A stretch of 64,000 nucleotides of DNA from Planctomycetota bacterium (lineage in GTDB: Bacteria; Planctomycetota; Planctomycetia; Planctomycetales; Planctomycetaceae), in contig JAFEBS010000017.1 in NCBI GenBank assembly GCA_018242525.1, positions 285,106-349,105 of the forward strand, read 5' to 3'. Positions 61,304-64,000 of this stretch are shown here, one piece after another. The position numbers and the translations under genes are program-made. The notes beneath the pieces are model-generated. The model saw only the letters and a program-made list of their open reading frames with translations. It was not told the DNA's origin and did not search any database. How positions within the stretch are numbered: the first letter of the stretch is position 1; every line of letters begins with the position of its first letter.

Positions 61304-63045
61304 GAGATCTCCTCCATCGGTTCAGTCCGTCCCATCCAGCCCGAAAAGCCGTGAAGTGCCTTTGTTCGAAGCATCAGCCAGGCATTCACAACCACCAGTC
61401 CATGCAACGCCAGTCCCAGGAACGCCCAGGCCCCCATTGGCGTCATGAACGATCGAGGAAACAAGACTCGAATGGGACTGAACCACAGGATCGATTGCAT
61501 GACTGGATTGGTCGACGGAATCCCCAGGTAGGTGGATGACAGATAGAACAGCACGAACGGAGCACCACAAACGACGACAATTATCGCCAATGAAAACAGC
61601 ACCGCCTGAGTTTGATTCTTCAGTCGCAATGCCAGGTGGAACGAAATCCATTGGATTAAGCGCGGATAGGTGATCATCGCCAACGTCATTCCCAGGACTT
61701 CCTGCAGGAACAAAACTCCGGATTCCGCGTCGCGGCCGGTCAGAGTCAGGCCGTGTTGCACGTACATCGTCCAGATCGTCTGGAACAAAATCAGTATGGT
61801 GAACGGAACAGACAGGACACCGATCAATCGGCGAACCCCCGCCAGCTTTTGCGTCACCAGTTCCACCGGCGACAACGGAGCCACCAGCAGCATGTCCAGT
61901 GTCTGCCGAGAACGTTCCGAGGTCAGGGTGTTCGTGGTATGGACAGTGACTGCGACCGCGGCGATCGGCCAGAGCATCGTCAGAAAAAATGCGGTCGGTC
62001 CATTGAAAGACTGACTCTGCGCATCGCTGATCGTCCAGCCAATCGCCAGCAGCAGAGGGACCAGCAGCAAGACGAGGAATCGGAACAGGTACCGGACCGT
62101 CCCCAGCGATTTCTTCTGAGTTTCCCTCCAGGCAATGGGGGCGAACATCGGTCCGAAATCGCGATCCTTGACCAGCAGCACTCCCCCGGTCGTCGTCTGA
62201 TTCAGTTCCTCAAAGACCCCGTCCAGTTTCTTGAAGAATTCCAGCAGCAGATTGCGCGGTGGCACAAATGCGCGCGACAGCAACTGGCGTTGTGCCATCC
62301 AGACCACCAGTCCGGTGAGGATCAGCATGCTGATCGAAAAGATCAGCAACATGACCACCAGCGAGATCCAAACCTCAATGCGTTGAAAGCCTGACGCGAA
62401 CTTCCATTGCGGTCCGGTTGTCACCGCCTGCACGCTGGGAACGAAGACTCCCAGGCAGGACGACGCAAAGCAGACCGCCAGTGGCATCATGGCATACGCC
62501 GAAATAAATGCTCCTGACGTTGTGCGATGCCAGGCCGAACAATAAATGCTCCATGCCCCGACCAGCACGCTCCACCACAACAGGAACCAGATCGCGGAAA
62601 CAACATCCGGCAGTTCCACCCCTCCCATCCCGTACACCACGCCGAACAAGGGAAGGGACAAAAGCTGGTACGTCCCCATCGTCAACAGTCGACTGAACAG
62701 CTTTTCCAGGATGATCGTGGTGGGGCTGAGCTGCGTCAGCAGCAGCAGTCCCAGGGTATCCCGCTCTTTTTCCGAAGTGATGGCACCACAGCACAGGGCG
62801 GGTAACAGCACAATGATGGCCGCGAATTGTACCTTGATCAGCGACTGAAACAGCATTCGGCCGCGGCCCAGGTTTGCCACGCCGGCCCCGGCCCCGCCTC
62901 CCAAGACATCGCCATAGACCCACAGGGCAGAACCGTACAGCAGCAGTGCGTAGACGACCCGCAAGGCATAGGTCCGCCGTCGAGCCGACTGCTCGATCAG
63001 GTCCTTGGCCAACAGGGGTAGCCGGAACATCAGACCGGATTCCAT
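61300..63045 (-). CDS. ABC-2 type exporter membrane protein, first permease
   Basis: 581 aa, about 12 membrane segments. Same duplicated SRQTLD and DTLGLLLLTQLS segments as its paralogue. Start ATG 63045 shares a base with the TGA of the ATPase gene (TGATG); a GTG at 63048 would overlap by four bases. The pair probably forms a heterodimeric ABC-2 permease with the ATPase; substrate unknown, perhaps an envelope component or antibiotic-like compound. Confidence 0.85.
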   Translation of the reverse strand: MESGLMFRLPLLAKDLIEQSARRRTYALRVVYALLLYGSALWVYGDVLGGGAGAGVANLGRGRMLFQSLIKVQFAAIIVLLPALCCGAITSEKERDTLGLLLLTQLSPTTIILEKLFSRLLTMGTYQLLSLPLFGVVYGMGGVELPDVVSAIWFLLWWSVLVGAWSIYCSAWHRTTSGAFISAYAMMPLAVCFASSCLGVFVPSVQAVTTGPQWKFASGFQRIEVWISLVVMLLIFSISMLILTGLVVWMAQRQLLSRAFVPPRNLLLEFFKKLDGVFEELNQTTTGGVLLVKDRDFGPMFAPIAWRETQKKSLGTVRYLFRFLVLLLVPLLLAIGWTISDAQSQSFNGPTAFFLTMLWPIAAVAVTVHTTNTLTSERSRQTLDMLLVAPLSPVELVTQKLAGVRRLIGVLSVPFTILILFQTIWTMYVQHGLTLTGRDAESGVLFLQEVLGMTLAMITYPRLIQWISFHLALRLKNQTQAVLFSLAIIVVVCGAPFVLFYLSSTYLGIPSTNPVMQSILWFSPIRVLFPRSFMTPMGAWAFLGLALHGLVVVNAWLMLRTKALHGFSGWMGRTEPMEEIS

Positions 63046-63977
63046 CACGCCGTCTGTCCTTCCGTCAGCTTCATGAATGCCGTTTCCATATCCATCACCT
63101 CGGGCTGGAACATCCGAATCCGTGCTCCCTGGTTGTGAATGAAGTCATGAATGTCCTCGACCTCGATGCTTCCTTCTTCAAACCGGATGGAAATGCGATC
63201 GGCCTGGTCGTCGACCTGGGTAATCCCCGGCAGCAGCTTCAGCCGCGAAATCAGTTCCGGCGTCTGGTTGGCCACCTGGACGTGGACGATCTTCAAGACT
63301 CCCAGTTGCCTGTAGATTTCCGCCACCGAACCCTGAGTCACCATGGTCCCCGTCTCAATGATGCCGATCCGGGTACAAAGTTGGGCCAATTCATGCAGGA
63401 TATGGCTGGAGATCAGGATGGTCTTACCCATCTCCTTGAGTGCTTTCAGGAGTTCGCGCATTTCGATGCGGGCCCGGGGATCCAGGCCCGAGGCGGGTTC
63501 GTCCAGCAGCAGCACGGCCGGGTCGTGCAGCAGCACGCGCGCCAGCGACAACCGCTGCTTCATTCCCCGCGACAACGAATCCACCGGCGAATCGATCTTC
63601 AACGTCAAGTCGGTCAATTGCAGCACGTCGTCGACGACGGATTTGCGTTTGGAGAGCGGCAGACGATAGGCCGCCGCGAAGAAATGCAGGTATTCGCGAG
63701 CGGTCAGATCTTCGTAGACACCGAAGAAGTCGGGGACGTAGCCAATCTTTTCGCGCACGAGGTGCGGCTTGGAACGAATATCCAGATCCATGATCCGGGC
63801 ACGTCCTTCAAACGTGGGTTGTAACGTCGCCAGGACGCGGATCGTCGACGACTTGCCGGCCCCGTTGGGGCCGATGAACCCAAACACCTCGCCCTGGGGA
63901 ATCTCCAGCGTGATCCCCTTGACCGCCTCCAACTTCCCGTACCGCACCCGCAGATTGCGCACGTCAACAGCCAGCAT
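63045..63977 (-). CDS. ABC exporter ATP-binding protein, operon type
   Basis: 310 aa. Walker A GPNGAGKSST (residues 36-45), signature DSLSRGMKQR (Arg and Met replace the canonical Gly-Gln, as at 25500-26426), Walker B VLLLDEPASGLDP, switch His SSHIL. First gene of the exporter operon and similar throughout to the orphan ATPase at 25500. Start ATG 63977. A C-terminal domain of about 90 residues is typical for ABC-2 exporters. Confidence 0.92.
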   Translation of the reverse strand: MLAVDVRNLRVRYGKLEAVKGITLEIPQGEVFGFIGPNGAGKSSTIRVLATLQPTFEGRARIMDLDIRSKPHLVREKIGYVPDFFGVYEDLTAREYLHFFAAAYRLPLSKRKSVVDDVLQLTDLTLKIDSPVDSLSRGMKQRLSLARVLLHDPAVLLLDEPASGLDPRARIEMRELLKALKEMGKTILISSHILHELAQLCTRIGIIETGTMVTQGSVAEIYRQLGVLKIVHVQVANQTPELISRLKLLPGITQVDDQADRISIRFEEGSIEVEDIHDFIHNQGARIRMFQPEVMDMETAFMKLTEGQTA

Positions 63978-64000
63978 GACAAGCCTCGTCTCAGAAATGT

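Overview
The window looks like a chromosomal segment of a Planctomycetota bacterium (order Planctomycetales; genus not determinable by eye). The case rests on gene content: a TROVE/RtcB/RtcR RNA-repair locus, several anchored vWA proteins, DUF58 and transglutaminase proteins, CotH-kinase and PQQ-propeller secreted proteins, LVIVD-repeat propellers, an apgM-type phosphoglycerate mutase, squalene/phytoene synthase, VapC-type toxin remnants, and small lineage-restricted hypothetical proteins. Genes lie on both strands in short operons, with little sign of large mobile DNA.

Layout. 0.3-9 kb: PcfJ-like protein, OprB-type porin, an ArnT-like membrane glycosyltransferase, a small membrane protein coupled to a CotH-kinase protein, a PQQ propeller and a GNAT acetyltransferase. 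9-19 kb: an LVIVD propeller, then a complete K+-scavenging system kdpF-A-B-C-D-E, preceded by an extra kdpF-like micro-gene. 18.8-30 kb: apgM-type mutase, aminotransferase, a shortened MnmE-like GTPase, a gluzincin, aldo/keto reductase, an ABC ATPase with a large membrane partner, and a carboxylesterase. 30-37.6 kb: a Met/Gln-rich exported protein, rodA, cinA, an antitoxin with a broken vapC, an insertion-sequence remnant, DUF58, isochorismatase and TPR proteins, one of them frameshifted. 37.6-47 kb: two tandem vWA paralogues, a lipase, a DUF58-transglutaminase operon and rpsT. 47.4-53.1 kb: the RNA-repair locus. 53-64 kb: esterase remnant, phosphoesterase, squalene/phytoene synthase, a YHS-like exported protein, an S49 peptidase, and a three-gene ABC exporter operon.

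The most striking part is 47.4-53.1 kb. rtcB (RNA ligase) and a TROVE/Ro60 gene are on the minus strand, and a CARF-type sigma-54 activator (rtcR) diverges from them across a region with a good -24/-12 promoter and an upstream palindrome. The roughly 730 bases between TROVE and rtcB do not code for protein. They hold four copies of one RNA module: an outer helix, a conserved internal loop AUGCC/CUUG, an inner helix, and UACAU. Two copies enclose circularly permuted tRNAs in which the 3' half precedes the 5' half. One of these is a full tRNA-Asn(GUU) cloverleaf whose acceptor stem is closed by a GCAA tetraloop. A third copy encloses only a T-arm-like hairpin, a fourth only a simple hairpin, and a conventional but degenerate tRNA-Arg-like gene lies between copies one and two. 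The arrangement recalls the Salmonella rsr-yrlBA-rtcBA operon, where Y RNAs mimic tRNA, but here it is expanded into an array and rtcA is absent from the locus.

Smaller points of interest are two copies of a palindromic miniature element (one flanked by a 10-base direct repeat), a dispersed REP-like sequence built on GGGTCAGACCCC, and several decaying genes (vapC, a TPR gene, an esterase tail, a transposase fragment).
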